Positions 8,045-15,768 of a stretch of DNA of 16,579 bases are shown one piece after another (the first letter of the stretch is position 1; each line of letters begins with the position of its first letter). The notes beneath the pieces are model-generated. The model searched no databases. It saw only the letters and a program-made list of their open reading frames with translations, and was not told the DNA's origin. The stretch lies in assembly GCA_018991295.1 (NCBI GenBank), contig JAGKSZ010000040.1, positions 1-16,579 of the forward strand, written 5' to 3'. Source of the stretch: Porphyrobacter sp. GTDB taxonomy: Bacteria > Pseudomonadota > Alphaproteobacteria > Sphingomonadales > Sphingomonadaceae. The position numbers and the translations under genes are program-made.

Positions 8045-10396
8045 ATGCCTGATGCCGAACTGACCTCGCCTGATGCCGCTGCCCGGAACGCCCACATCGC
8101 CTTGCTCGAAGCGATCGAACAGCGGCTGCGCTGGCTTTCATCATGGACGGTGCACAACGCCAACAACCTGCGCGAAAAGCGTGATGGGCTGAAGGTCGGC
8201 GGGCATCAGGCGTCGTGTGCATCGATGACCGCGATCATGACCGCGCTCTATTTTCACGCGCTGGGGCCGAAGGACAAGGTGGCGGTGAAACCCCACGCGG
8301 GGCCGGTGCTGCACGCGATCCATTACCTGCTGGACGAACAGACCCGCGAGAAGCTGGAAGCCTTCCGCGGGCTGGGCGGGGTGCAGTCCTATCCCAGCCG
8401 CACCAAGGACACGATCCCGGTCGATTTCTCCACCGGATCGGTCGGGCTTGGGGTGGCGGTGACGGCGTTCAGCAGCCTCGTGCAGGATTACCTCGTCGCG
8501 CACGGCCAGCTGGCGGAAGGCGATACGGGCCGGATGATCGCGCTGATGGGCGATGCCGAACTTGATGAGGGCAATATCTACGAATGCCTGATCGAGGGCT
8601 ACAAGCACGATCTTCGCAACTGCTGGTGGATCGTCGATTATAACCGCCAGTCCCTCGATGCGACCACCGCCGACCGGATGTTCCGCCGCTTCGACGATAT
8701 CTTCGAGACTTGCGGCTGGCGGGTGGTGACCCTGAAGCACGGGCGGCTCCAGCGCGAGGCGTTCAAGCGTCCCGGCGGCAAGGCGCTTGAGGACTGGATC
8801 GAGAATTGCCCCAATGCGGATTTCGCGGTGCTGACCTATTTGGGCGGCGCGGCCTGGCGCGAGCGGCTGGAGCGCGATCTTGCAGGCGTGCGGGGCGTGG
8901 CTGAACTGCTCGCCGATCATGACGATGCTGCACTTGCCCGGCTGATGACCAATCTCGGCGGGCATTGCCTTGAAACCCTGACGCAGGCCTTCGACGCCGC
9001 GACTGGTGACCAGCCTACACTGTTCATCGCCTACACCGTCAAGGGTTACGGCCTGCCGCTGGCCGGGCACAAGGACAACCACTCTGGCATGATGAACACC
9101 GCGCAGATCGAAGGCCTGCGCGCCGAACTCGGGATCGAACCGGGGCAGGAGTGGGACAAGTGGGCGGGCCTTGGCGACAATCTCGCCGCGCGGCTGGACG
9201 CGCTGGTCAAGGACAGCCCGATCGCCCGCAAGGCGGCCGAACACCGCGCCGCCCCGGTTCCGGTGCCGCCGCTGCCCGTGCCGGAAGGCGCGGCGCAATC
9301 GACACAGGCCGCCTTTGGCAAGGTGCTCTTCGATCTCGCCAAGTCGGACGAGCCGCTCGCCGACCGGATCGTCACCACCGCGCCCGACGTGACCCAAACG
9401 ACCAACCTCGGCGCCTTCGTCAACCAGCGCGGGCTGTTCCGGCGGCAGGAACTGGCGGATGTGTTCCAGAAGGCGAAAATCCCCTCGGCACAGAAATGGA
9501 GCGCGCATACGGCTGGCCAGCACATCGAGCTGGGCATTGCCGAGAACAACTTCTTCCTCGCCATGACCTCGCTGGGGCTGGCCGCGCCGCATTTCGGCAC
9601 GCGGCTGCTGCCTGTGGGGACGGTCTATGATCCGTTCATCGCCCGCGGATTGGATGCGCTCAATTACGGCTGTTATCAGGATGCGCGCTTCCTGCTGGTG
9701 GGCACGCCTTCGGGCATTACGCTGGCAGGCGAGGGCGGGGCGCACCAGTCGATCAATACGCCCCTGATCGGGATGGGGCAGCCGGGCCTCGAAAGCTTCG
9801 AGCCCGCCTTTGCCGACGAGGTTGCGCTGCTGATGCAATGGGCCTTTGCGCATATGCAGGCGGACGGCGGCAGCTCGGTCTACCTGCGGCTCACCACCCG
9901 CCAGATCGAACAGCAGGTCCGCGCCGATGACGCATGGCAGGCGGGCGCGCTTGCCGGGGCCTATTGGCTGCGCGAGCCTGCGCCGGGGGCGAGGGCAGCG
10001 ATTGCCTATAGCGGCGCGGTGGCGCCCGAGGCACTGGCCGCATGGACGCAATTGCAGGACGACTTGCCCGGCCTCGGCCTGCTCGCCGTGACCTCGCCCG
10101 ACCGGCTGCACCGCGATTGGTCGGCGGCCCGTGCGGCGCGCTGGCAGGGCGTGGAGCGTCAGCCCAGCCACATTGAAAGCCTGCTCAGCCAGCTTGCCCC
10201 CGATGCCGGCCTCGTCACCGTCCTCGATGGCTCGCCCGCCGCGCTATCATGGCTCGGCGGGGTGCGCGGACAGCGGGTCAGCCCATTGGGCACCGACCGC
10301 TTCGGCCAGACCGGCGATCTGATCGATCTCTACCGCACTTACCGGCTTGATGCAGAAGCCATCATTGATGCCATGGCCGAGCTGTTCCTTGGCTGA
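8045..10396 (+). CDS. AceE/transketolase-type thiamine-diphosphate enzyme (2-oxoacid dehydrogenase E1-like)
   Basis: A 783-residue enzyme related to the homodimeric pyruvate dehydrogenase E1 (AceE) and, more distantly, transketolase. The ThDP/Mg motif is GDAELDEGNIY (169-179) leading to Asn200 in VDYN, with the same 32-residue spacing as in AceE. Other matches are VGGHQAS (51-57), a substrate-loop segment KGYGLPLAGHKDNHSG (333-348, with His346 where AceE has its loop His), and the pyrimidine-domain motif GIAENN (497-502, Glu500). A third, C-terminal transketolase-like domain follows. The N-terminus begins directly at the catalytic domain, lacking roughly 50 residues that in AceE hold E2, and no E2 or E3 gene is in the window. 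Similar stand-alone proteins are called transketolase, pyruvate dehydrogenase or MdeB-like, so the 2-oxoacid substrate is open. The ATG at 8045 has GGAG nine bases upstream; a 12-codon longer frame from 8009 lacks this. Confidence 0.85.
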   Translation: MPDAELTSPDAAARNAHIALLEAIEQRLRWLSSWTVHNANNLREKRDGLKVGGHQASCASMTAIMTALYFHALGPKDKVAVKPHAGPVLHAIHYLLDEQTREKLEAFRGLGGVQSYPSRTKDTIPVDFSTGSVGLGVAVTAFSSLVQDYLVAHGQLAEGDTGRMIALMGDAELDEGNIYECLIEGYKHDLRNCWWIVDYNRQSLDATTADRMFRRFDDIFETCGWRVVTLKHGRLQREAFKRPGGKALEDWIENCPNADFAVLTYLGGAAWRERLERDLAGVRGVAELLADHDDAALARLMTNLGGHCLETLTQAFDAATGDQPTLFIAYTVKGYGLPLAGHKDNHSGMMNTAQIEGLRAELGIEPGQEWDKWAGLGDNLAARLDALVKDSPIARKAAEHRAAPVPVPPLPVPEGAAQSTQAAFGKVLFDLAKSDEPLADRIVTTAPDVTQTTNLGAFVNQRGLFRRQELADVFQKAKIPSAQKWSAHTAGQHIELGIAENNFFLAMTSLGLAAPHFGTRLLPVGTVYDPFIARGLDALNYGCYQDARFLLVGTPSGITLAGEGGAHQSINTPLIGMGQPGLESFEPAFADEVALLMQWAFAHMQADGGSSVYLRLTTRQIEQQVRADDAWQAGALAGAYWLREPAPGARAAIAYSGAVAPEALAAWTQLQDDLPGLGLLAVTSPDRLHRDWSAARAARWQGVERQPSHIESLLSQLAPDAGLVTVLDGSPAALSWLGGVRGQRVSPLGTDRFGQTGDLIDLYRTYRLDAEAIIDAMAELFLG

Positions 10397-10588
10397 TGCA
10401 GGGTAAACCGTGCGCCCGAAGGCCCTCGACGTTAATTGCCGATCGTCACATCGTCGGTCATTGGCAGGTTGCATGACGAGGTGCCGGTGCGGAAGCATTG
10501 GCGACCGGGTATCGCGGTCCAATGGCGGGAACCGACATCGGCCGGTGCGAAGGCCTGCCCGGGCAGGATGAGGGCACGTGGGCCGGCC

Positions 10589-11863
10589 TCAATATTTTTC
10601 GAGTTCGACCATCATCCGCTTGTAGCCATGCACGAAGCACGCCGGGACGATTTCCGGTGCTTCGACCACATTGATCCGCAAGCGCCGCTTCTGCAATTCG
10701 CCGATCAGCGTCGTCAGTTGCAATTCGGCCAGCCGCGCGCCGACACAGCGGTGGATGCCGTAGCCAAAGGCAAGGTGACGGCGCGCGTTCTCGCGCTCTA
10801 CCCGGATATGATCGCCATCGGGGAAGATGCTCTCGTCGCGGTTGGCCGAGGCATACCACAGCGCGATGCGGTCATGTTTCCTGATTGCTTGCCCGCAGAT
10901 TTCGGTATCCTCGGTCGCGGTGCGGCGCATGTGCGATAGCGGCGTCTGCCAGCGGATGATCTCGTGCATCGCGTTGACCGCAAGCTCGGGCGAATGGTTC
11001 GCTTCAAGGATCGCGCGCTGATCGGGATATTGGTGCAGGCCCCATGCCAGCGCGCTCATCGAATTGCGGGTGGTGTCGTTCCCGCCGACGATCAGCAGCA
11101 CCAGATTGGCGAGGAATTCCTGCGGTTCCATGTGGCTCATCGCATCGGACTGCAGCATGATCGAGACAAGATCATTGCCGCCCGGGTTCTGCGCCTTGTG
11201 CTGCCACAATTGCATGAAGGCGCCTGCCATCTCCATCCCGGTCTGCTGGCGATAGAGCCGTCCTTCGGGGGTCGAGCCGATCTCGATATCGCCGCCCACG
11301 TCCGACCAATGGGTGAGCTTGTGGCGTTCCTCCCACGGGAAATCGAATAGGATGGCGAGCATCTGGGTGGTCAGTTCGATCGACACCGCCTCGACCCAAT
11401 CGAAGGCCTTGCCGATGGGCAGGCAATCCAGCACCGCGCTGGTGCGGGTGACGGCGCCTTCGCGCATCCGCTCGATCTCAGCGGGGCCGAAGGCGGGGGC
11501 AACGGTGCGGCGCTGGGCGGTGTGTTTGGGCGGGTCCATCGCGATGAACATGGGCAGTTCCATGTTGTGCGAGCGGTGTTCCTTCGTCTCGTCACGCTCG
11601 ATGGTGATGTCGCCATATTCCCAGCTCGACGAGAAGATCCTGGGCAGGGCCTCGATGTGCTGGATCGGCTTGTAGTGCACCACGGCCCAGTGCGGCCCGA
11701 ATTTGGAGGCATCGTTCCAGTGGATCGGGCCCTTGGCGCGCAGCTGGCGCATGGGTTCCTGCCAGCGGTCCTCGGCCCACAAGTCGGCGCGGGTCACGTC
11801 GAGCGGGTCGATCCGCGCAGGTTCCAGCACGCCTTCGAACAGCGGGACTGCCATTGTCGCCAT
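10589..11863 (-). CDS. Cytochrome P450, CYP153-like
   Basis: A 424-residue soluble bacterial P450. The I-helix oxygen-activation motif is GGNDTTR (260-266), the K-helix ExxR is EIIR (301-304), and the haem-binding loop is FGYGIHRCVG (366-375) with Cys373 as the iron ligand. Segments such as MFIAMDPPKH, LTLLIVGGNDTTRNSMS-like, IIRWQTPL, MRRTA and WYASANRDE follow the CYP153 pattern closely as I remember it. Members of that family hydroxylate the terminal carbon of alkanes, fatty acids and related molecules. It needs ferredoxin and ferredoxin reductase, neither of which is in the window. The ATG at 11863 is preceded by GGGAG at a 9-base spacing, and this site abuts the TAA of the Mo-enzyme gene (14-base gap), indicating one message. 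The open frame extends upstream into the Mo gene, but that part is a shadow. Confidence 0.93.
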   Translation of the reverse strand: MATMAVPLFEGVLEPARIDPLDVTRADLWAEDRWQEPMRQLRAKGPIHWNDASKFGPHWAVVHYKPIQHIEALPRIFSSSWEYGDITIERDETKEHRSHNMELPMFIAMDPPKHTAQRRTVAPAFGPAEIERMREGAVTRTSAVLDCLPIGKAFDWVEAVSIELTTQMLAILFDFPWEERHKLTHWSDVGGDIEIGSTPEGRLYRQQTGMEMAGAFMQLWQHKAQNPGGNDLVSIMLQSDAMSHMEPQEFLANLVLLIVGGNDTTRNSMSALAWGLHQYPDQRAILEANHSPELAVNAMHEIIRWQTPLSHMRRTATEDTEICGQAIRKHDRIALWYASANRDESIFPDGDHIRVERENARRHLAFGYGIHRCVGARLAELQLTTLIGELQKRRLRINVVEAPEIVPACFVHGYKRMMVELEKY

Positions 11864-11877
11864 CAGCTTTTTCTCCC

Positions 11878-14195
11878 TTAACCGGTAATCGCTTGCGCCC
11901 AGATTTCCTGTTCTTCGTGGAAGCGGATTTCGTCTGTCCTCGGCAGTTCGCAGCGGATCGCCACGTTCTTGTGATGCGGGGTGCGGGCGATGGGGTCGCA
12001 ATCCTCGGTCGAGGTGATGAGATTGAGGCGCGGGCCGATGGTGACGCGGCCCTGCGGCGTGTCGTAGATTTGCCCATAGCCATGGGGGAGCGAGGCTTGC
12101 CCCTTGCGCAGCCGGGGGTCTGCCTCCACCCGCACCACCAGCCGCCCGGCGGGGCTGACCACCGCCATCCACCCCCCTTCGCTGCCGCCGACGGCCGCCA
12201 GATCATCGGGGTGCATGTGCAGCGCGCCCGCCCGGTCGGTCTTGCGCCAGCGCGGGTCGCGGATTGCCTGATTGGCGTTGTAATGCCGCCGCTGCCCGGC
12301 GATCAGCATGATCGGATAGTCGGGATCGGGCACAACCTGCGCAGGGTCAAGCCGCGCCATCCAGTCGAACAACTCGGGGATCGCCAGCTGAACCTTGCCA
12401 TCAGGGTGGCTGACCAGCCGCCAAAGGTCTTCGTGTTTTTCGTGGCTGAAGACCACGCCTGATGGCTGGGTCACCATCGCCTCGAACAGCGCTTCGCCCA
12501 GCATCGGTCCTTCGCCTTCGAAGCCTGCGCCCTTCACCGCATCGCGGTTGACGCGCGCGCAGCTGTGCGCGGCGGGCCACCACACGGCGGTTGCAGCGGC
12601 TCCTTCGGGCAGCGTCTGGCCGAGCGTTTCGTAAAGGATCGCAGGGCCGAGGAACCGGGGGTGCGGCTGCTCTTTCATCAGATCGCCAAAGGCCTCGCTA
12701 AACGCCAGCCGGTCCCGCGCGGCCAGATCGCGCAATTCGGCGAGCCGCGCATCATCCGGCATCACCCCCATCGCGCGCAGGATGCGCACATAGATCTCGG
12801 GCTCCGGCAGCGTGCCCGGCAGCGGATCGAACAGCGGCGGGCGCAGCTGGAAGACGTTGTGCGGATATTCGAAGGTGAAGAGCGTGTTCTCCCACCGCTC
12901 AAACTGGTTGCAGGCAGGCAGCACATAATCGGCAAGCCGCGCTGTCTCGGTCATCGCGACCTCCACCACCACCAGCAGATCGAGCGCCGAGAGCGCCTTT
13001 TCGACCGCCGTGGTATCGGTGACGGTGTTGGCCGGATTGCCGCCATCGACGAACATCGCCCGCACGCGTTCGGGGTGGTCGGTCAGGATCGCCTTGGGCA
13101 GATCATTGGGCGGCGAGAGGCCCGCAATCCGCGCCTGCCCGGTCGCCAGATCTACCGAACCGGGGCGCGAATGGCCCCACATCGGCGCAAGCCAGGTGTG
13201 CAGGCCATTGCATCCCGGCTTCAGGAAATTGCCCGTCACCAGAAACAGCAGCTTTTCCAGATAGGCGTTGAGTGTCGAATTGCGCGATTGCTGCACGCCG
13301 ACATCGGCCCGCACCGTCATCGAGCTTGCGGCGATGATCATGTCCGCCGCTTCCTCGGCCTGCGCACGCGGAATGTCGGCTGCGGCGAGCCATGCGTCGA
13401 CCGGCACCTGATCGAGCATCGCTTTCACTTCGTCCCAACCATTGGTGCGCGCGGCCAGAAACGCCGCGTCCGCGCCGCCCTTGGCCACGATCAGCGCCAG
13501 CAGCGCGCCGAGCAGAAAGGCATCGGTGCCGGGGCGCAGCGCGAGGTGAATGTCGGCCAGATCAGCCACTTCCGTGCGGCGCGGGTCGATCACGATCATC
13601 CGGCGCGCCGCATCCTTGCCAATCGCGCTCATCGCATCGCGCGCGCGGACAAAGCCGTTGGCCATCCACGGGTTGCAGCCGAGGATGACGGTCAGCTCCG
13701 CCCCGTGCACATCCTCTGCCGTGTGGATGTTGTGCGCGCCAAACATATGGCCGTTGACCCAGAAATCGCCGGTCTTCTCTTGGCTGACGGCGCTGAAATA
13801 GGGCCCGCTGCCCATCACCCCGCGCAAGGCCTGACCGAACACGCCGCCCATCACACTGCCTTGCCCGCCGCCGCCGTAATAGCCGAAGGCCTGCACGCCG
13901 TGGGCGGCGCGGATCGCGTTCAGCTTCTCCGCAATCTCTCCAATCGCCTGATCCCAGCCGATCTCATCAAAGCCGCCTTCCGCATTGCGTTTCAGCGGGC
14001 TGGTCAGCCGCAGCTTGCGATCATTGGCATAGCTCTTCCGATCTGCCCGGCCTTCTGGCAGATATAGCCCAAGGACTTGGGATTGGCCTTGTCGCCGCGC
14101 ACGCGCTTCATCAGCCCGTCTTCGACCTCAACCTCGATCCCGCAGTTGATGTAGCACAGGATGCAGGCCGATTTGTGCAACGTCGCTTTACCCAT
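11878..14195 (-). pseudogene. Molybdopterin [4Fe-4S] oxidoreductase, frameshifted (possibly by sequencing artefact)
   Basis: A DMSO-reductase-family (BisC-like) enzyme of about 772 residues if one base is restored. Frame 1 (14195 to 14004, 63 codons) gives the N-terminal cluster site: Cys11, Cys14, Cys18 and Cys46 in a CX2CX3CX27C pattern, then GYICQKA. The rest continues in another frame, ...YANDRKLRLTSPLKR, down to 11878 with no further stop. That part holds the guanosine-binding signature VIDPRRTE and LALRPGTDAFLLGAL, GCNPW, and the C-terminal molybdopterin-binding domain. There is no Tat signal, so it is cytosolic. The segment YFSAVSQEKTG lies about where formate dehydrogenases carry Cys/Sec, so the metal ligand is unclear and the substrate unknown. 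The shift lies between about 14030 and 14055. The ATG at 14195 has GGAG 8 bases upstream and follows the SDR stop by 21 bases. If the lesion is real, the enzyme is lost; if artefactual, this is an intact CDS. Confidence 0.85.
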
Positions 14196-14216
14196 GTCCT
14201 GCGCTCCGCTTCATGC

Positions 14217-14915
14217 TCACCAGACCTCGCGATAGGGCCGCACTTCGGCGAGGAATGACCACGCGCTGCGATCCTGATGGGCGATGTGCCAGACCTCGTC
14301 GGCGATGGCCGATGGCTTGATGAAAAAGTCGTCCGCCGCGTCGGTGTAGAGCTTGCGCGCCCACGGCACGTCGATCACCGCGTCGATGATCAGGTAAGCA
14401 ACGTGCACGCCCTGCGGCCCCAGATCGCGGGCGATCGATTCCGACAGGATGCGCTGGGCGGCCTTGGTGGGCGCAAAGCCTGCAAACTTGGCCCGCCCGC
14501 GCTGGGCCGAGGTGTTGCCGGTGACGATGATCGCACCATCCCCGCGCGTGGTCATGTGCGGCGCGGCCCAGCGGGCGAGGTGGAACAGCGCCATCACATT
14601 GACATCGAAATTGGCCTGCAAGGTTTCAGGCGCGACCTCCATGAAGGTCGCAAAGGCCCCGCCCACGGCATTGTGCACCACCACCTGCGGCGCGCCTGCC
14701 CGTGCGGCTATACCATCGAGCGCGGCGAGAAACGCGGGCGTATCGCTGACATCGCAGGGCACGGCAAAAGCATCGGGCAATTCTGCCGCCAGAGCATCAA
14801 GGCGGCCTGCATCGCGGGCGATCATCGCCACTTGGTAGCCGCCTTCGACAAAGCGCCGCACCAGCGCTGTCCCGGTGCCGGGGCCGACCCCGGTGACCAC
14901 CGCGAGCGGCTTCAC
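14217..14915 (-). CDS. Short-chain dehydrogenase/reductase (SDR) family protein
   Basis: A 232-residue classical-size SDR with a Rossmann fold. The nucleotide motif TGVGPGTG is at 8-15, ARD at 33-35 follows the second strand, CDVSD at 54-58 matches the adenine-contact Asp, and HNAVGG (81-86) stands in the NNAG position. Asn106 and the TGNTSAQRG strand (132-140) correspond to the active-site Asn and Ser regions. The YxxxK motif reads FAPTK (147-151), so the catalytic Tyr is replaced by Phe while Lys151 is kept. I recall an SDR subgroup with FA..K and the following AR.LGP.G.HVA..IID pattern, so this may be a subfamily trait. The start is GTG at 14915, overlapping the TGA of the preceding small ORF (GTGA), which implies coupled translation. 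It precedes the Mo enzyme by 21 bases and probably acts on the same pathway's alcohol, aldehyde or ketone. Confidence 0.9.
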   Translation of the reverse strand: MKPLAVVTGVGPGTGTALVRRFVEGGYQVAMIARDAGRLDALAAELPDAFAVPCDVSDTPAFLAALDGIAARAGAPQVVVHNAVGGAFATFMEVAPETLQANFDVNVMALFHLARWAAPHMTTRGDGAIIVTGNTSAQRGRAKFAGFAPTKAAQRILSESIARDLGPQGVHVAYLIIDAVIDVPWARKLYTDAADDFFIKPSAIADEVWHIAHQDRSAWSFLAEVRPYREVW

Positions 14916-15058
14916 GCCGCCACCTGCGCCGGGCTCATCCTATCAATGGCATTGCCGGCTTCGAGCGGCCTCGTTGCTATGTGGTCGTTACCCGGCTGCA
15001 CCCCCGCCAGGTGCGCATTGCGACCGGAATGGGCGAAACGGAAGGCGATCTGGTCCAC
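14912..15058 (-). CDS. Small ORF of 48 residues, first gene of the SDR-Mo-P450 operon
   Basis: I do not recognise this product. It begins MDQIAFRFAHSGRNAH (GTG start), continues through VQPGNDHIATRPLEAG and ends RMSPAQVAA. It is soluble, has no Cys, no membrane segment and no signal peptide. Support for translation is positional. A very strong purine-rich ribosome-binding stretch GGAGAGGGAGGA (minus strand, 15078-15067) lies 8 bases before the GTG. The stop codon overlaps the SDR start as GTGA, giving a 4-base overlap. It is therefore either a genuine small protein, a leader ORF that couples translation to the SDR, or the truncated remnant of a larger gene. The frame is open upstream only to about 15113 and contains no better start. 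A conserved small protein in related operons would settle it. Confidence 0.5.
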   Translation of the reverse strand: MDQIAFRFAHSGRNAHLAGVQPGNDHIATRPLEAGNAIDRMSPAQVAA

Positions 15059-15066
15059 GACTCGCG

Positions 15067-15078
15067 TCCTCCCTCTCC
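15067..15078 (-). promoter_or_regulatory. Strong ribosome-binding site of the 48-residue ORF
   Basis: On the minus strand the bases read GGAGAGGGAGGA, ending 8 bases before the GTG at 15058. This is the best Shine-Dalgarno match seen in the window and decides the start of the small ORF. Confidence 0.6.
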
Positions 15079-15085
15079 GAAGTGA

Positions 15086-15121
15086 CGTCAAATCTGTATT
15101 ATGGACATCATCCTAATTCAA
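15086..15121 (-). promoter_or_regulatory. Candidate promoter and operator of the small ORF-SDR-Mo-P450 operon
   Basis: The 87-base gap between tetR and the small ORF is AT-richer than its surroundings. On the minus strand TTGAAT (15121-15116) and TACAGA (15098-15093) have a 17-base spacing and could be -35 and -10 boxes. Overlapping them, the plus strand reads GTCAAAT (15087-15093) and then ATTATGGACA (15098-15107). This resembles the half-sites of the palindrome before tetR. A perfect TGACGTCA lies at 15083-15090. Repression by the neighbouring TetR protein would be expected from this position. Confidence 0.35.
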
Positions 15122-15145
15122 GTGATTTTCCCCAGTCAGCCAGCC

Positions 15146-15739
15146 TTACGCCTTGGGCTCGGCATGCAGCGCGGCGAGTTCCAGCACCGATTTGCGGGCG
15201 AGGGCGAGCACCTTGTCCGCTTCAGGATCACCATCCATCACCCGCGACATCATCAGCGCACCGATCATCATCGCCCAGGCCGACACCGCGAATTGCTCGG
15301 CATCCTCGCCTTCGCCGCCGTGGGCTTCGCCGAGCTGCGCGAACGATCGCTTGAGCTGCGCCGTCATGATGGCGCGCACGTCCGGATCAGCACGGCTGAC
15401 ATCGCCCGCCAGCGCAGCCATCGCGCAGCCGCTGCTGGGCCGATCGCGGTGGGCGGGGCTGAGGTAGTTGTTGACGAAGGATTTGACCGTCATGTTGCCG
15501 GGACCGCCAGCGAAGTCAGCCGAGGTTTGCTCGCTTTCGGCAAGAGCCTGCTCAAGCGCGGCTGCGATCAGGGCGTCGCGGGATTCAAAGTGCCCATAAA
15601 AGCCGCCGTGGGTCAGATTGACCGACTTCATCAGCTCTCCAACACTCACTCCGTCCAGCCCGACCTCACGGATACGGGTTGCCGCGGCGGTCAAAATTCG
15701 CTTTCGACTCAGGGCTTTATCAGCTTTGGAATGGCCCAT
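15146..15739 (-). CDS. TetR/AcrR family transcriptional regulator
   Basis: A 197-residue one-component regulator. The N-terminal DNA-binding domain (about 10-58) has the TetR pattern: RKRILTAAATRIREVGLDGV, then the helix-turn-helix with recognition segment THGGFYGHFESRDAL (43-57). The C-terminal part, from about residue 60, is the helical ligand-binding and dimerisation domain. It includes SSGCAMAALAGDV, with Cys105 as the only cysteine in the protein; NemR-type regulators of this branch sense electrophiles through a cysteine in this area, but applying that here is inference. The ATG at 15739 follows GGAG by 7 bases. A 19-base palindrome lies 30 bases upstream, probably its own operator. It sits immediately before the SDR-Mo-P450 operon on the same strand, so it most likely represses that operon and itself until an inducer binds. 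Confidence 0.92.
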   Translation of the reverse strand: MGHSKADKALSRKRILTAAATRIREVGLDGVSVGELMKSVNLTHGGFYGHFESRDALIAAALEQALAESEQTSADFAGGPGNMTVKSFVNNYLSPAHRDRPSSGCAMAALAGDVSRADPDVRAIMTAQLKRSFAQLGEAHGGEGEDAEQFAVSAWAMMIGALMMSRVMDGDPEADKVLALARKSVLELAALHAEPKA

Positions 15740-15768
15740 TTCCAGTCTCCATCGGGGCGGCTATTTGC

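Noticed and set aside
8141..10171. Long open frame on the minus strand opposite the AceE-like gene (also similar ones opposite the Mo gene at 12565-14067 and opposite katG at 3860-5041)
   Set aside because: These are typical antisense shadows in GC-rich coding DNA; they lack family motifs, and the plus or minus partner in each case is a clear enzyme.
10554..10567. Perfect 14-base palindrome CCTGCCCGGGCAGG in the convergent gap
   Set aside because: It has no loop and no T-tract on either strand, so it is not a good terminator, and such GC-only symmetry is common in this composition.
10432..10588. Protein-like open stretch on the minus strand ending ...CNLPMTDDVTIGN at 10432, in the gap between the AceE-like and P450 genes
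   Set aside because: No ATG, GTG or TTG precedes it in a useful place and the frame closes just inside the P450 gene, so no translatable gene can be supported; it might be the tail of a decayed gene.
11864..12172. Longer P450 start extending 103 codons upstream
   Set aside because: The extension lies inside the Mo-enzyme gene and is Arg/Pro-rich without P450 homology; the ATG at 11863 has a good ribosome-binding site.
13894..13896. Internal GTG as a genuine start for a separate Mo-enzyme subunit
   Set aside because: The frame reads meaningfully upstream of it (SPLKR, GWDQAIGEIAEKL), so it is an internal Val of one frameshifted gene rather than a start.
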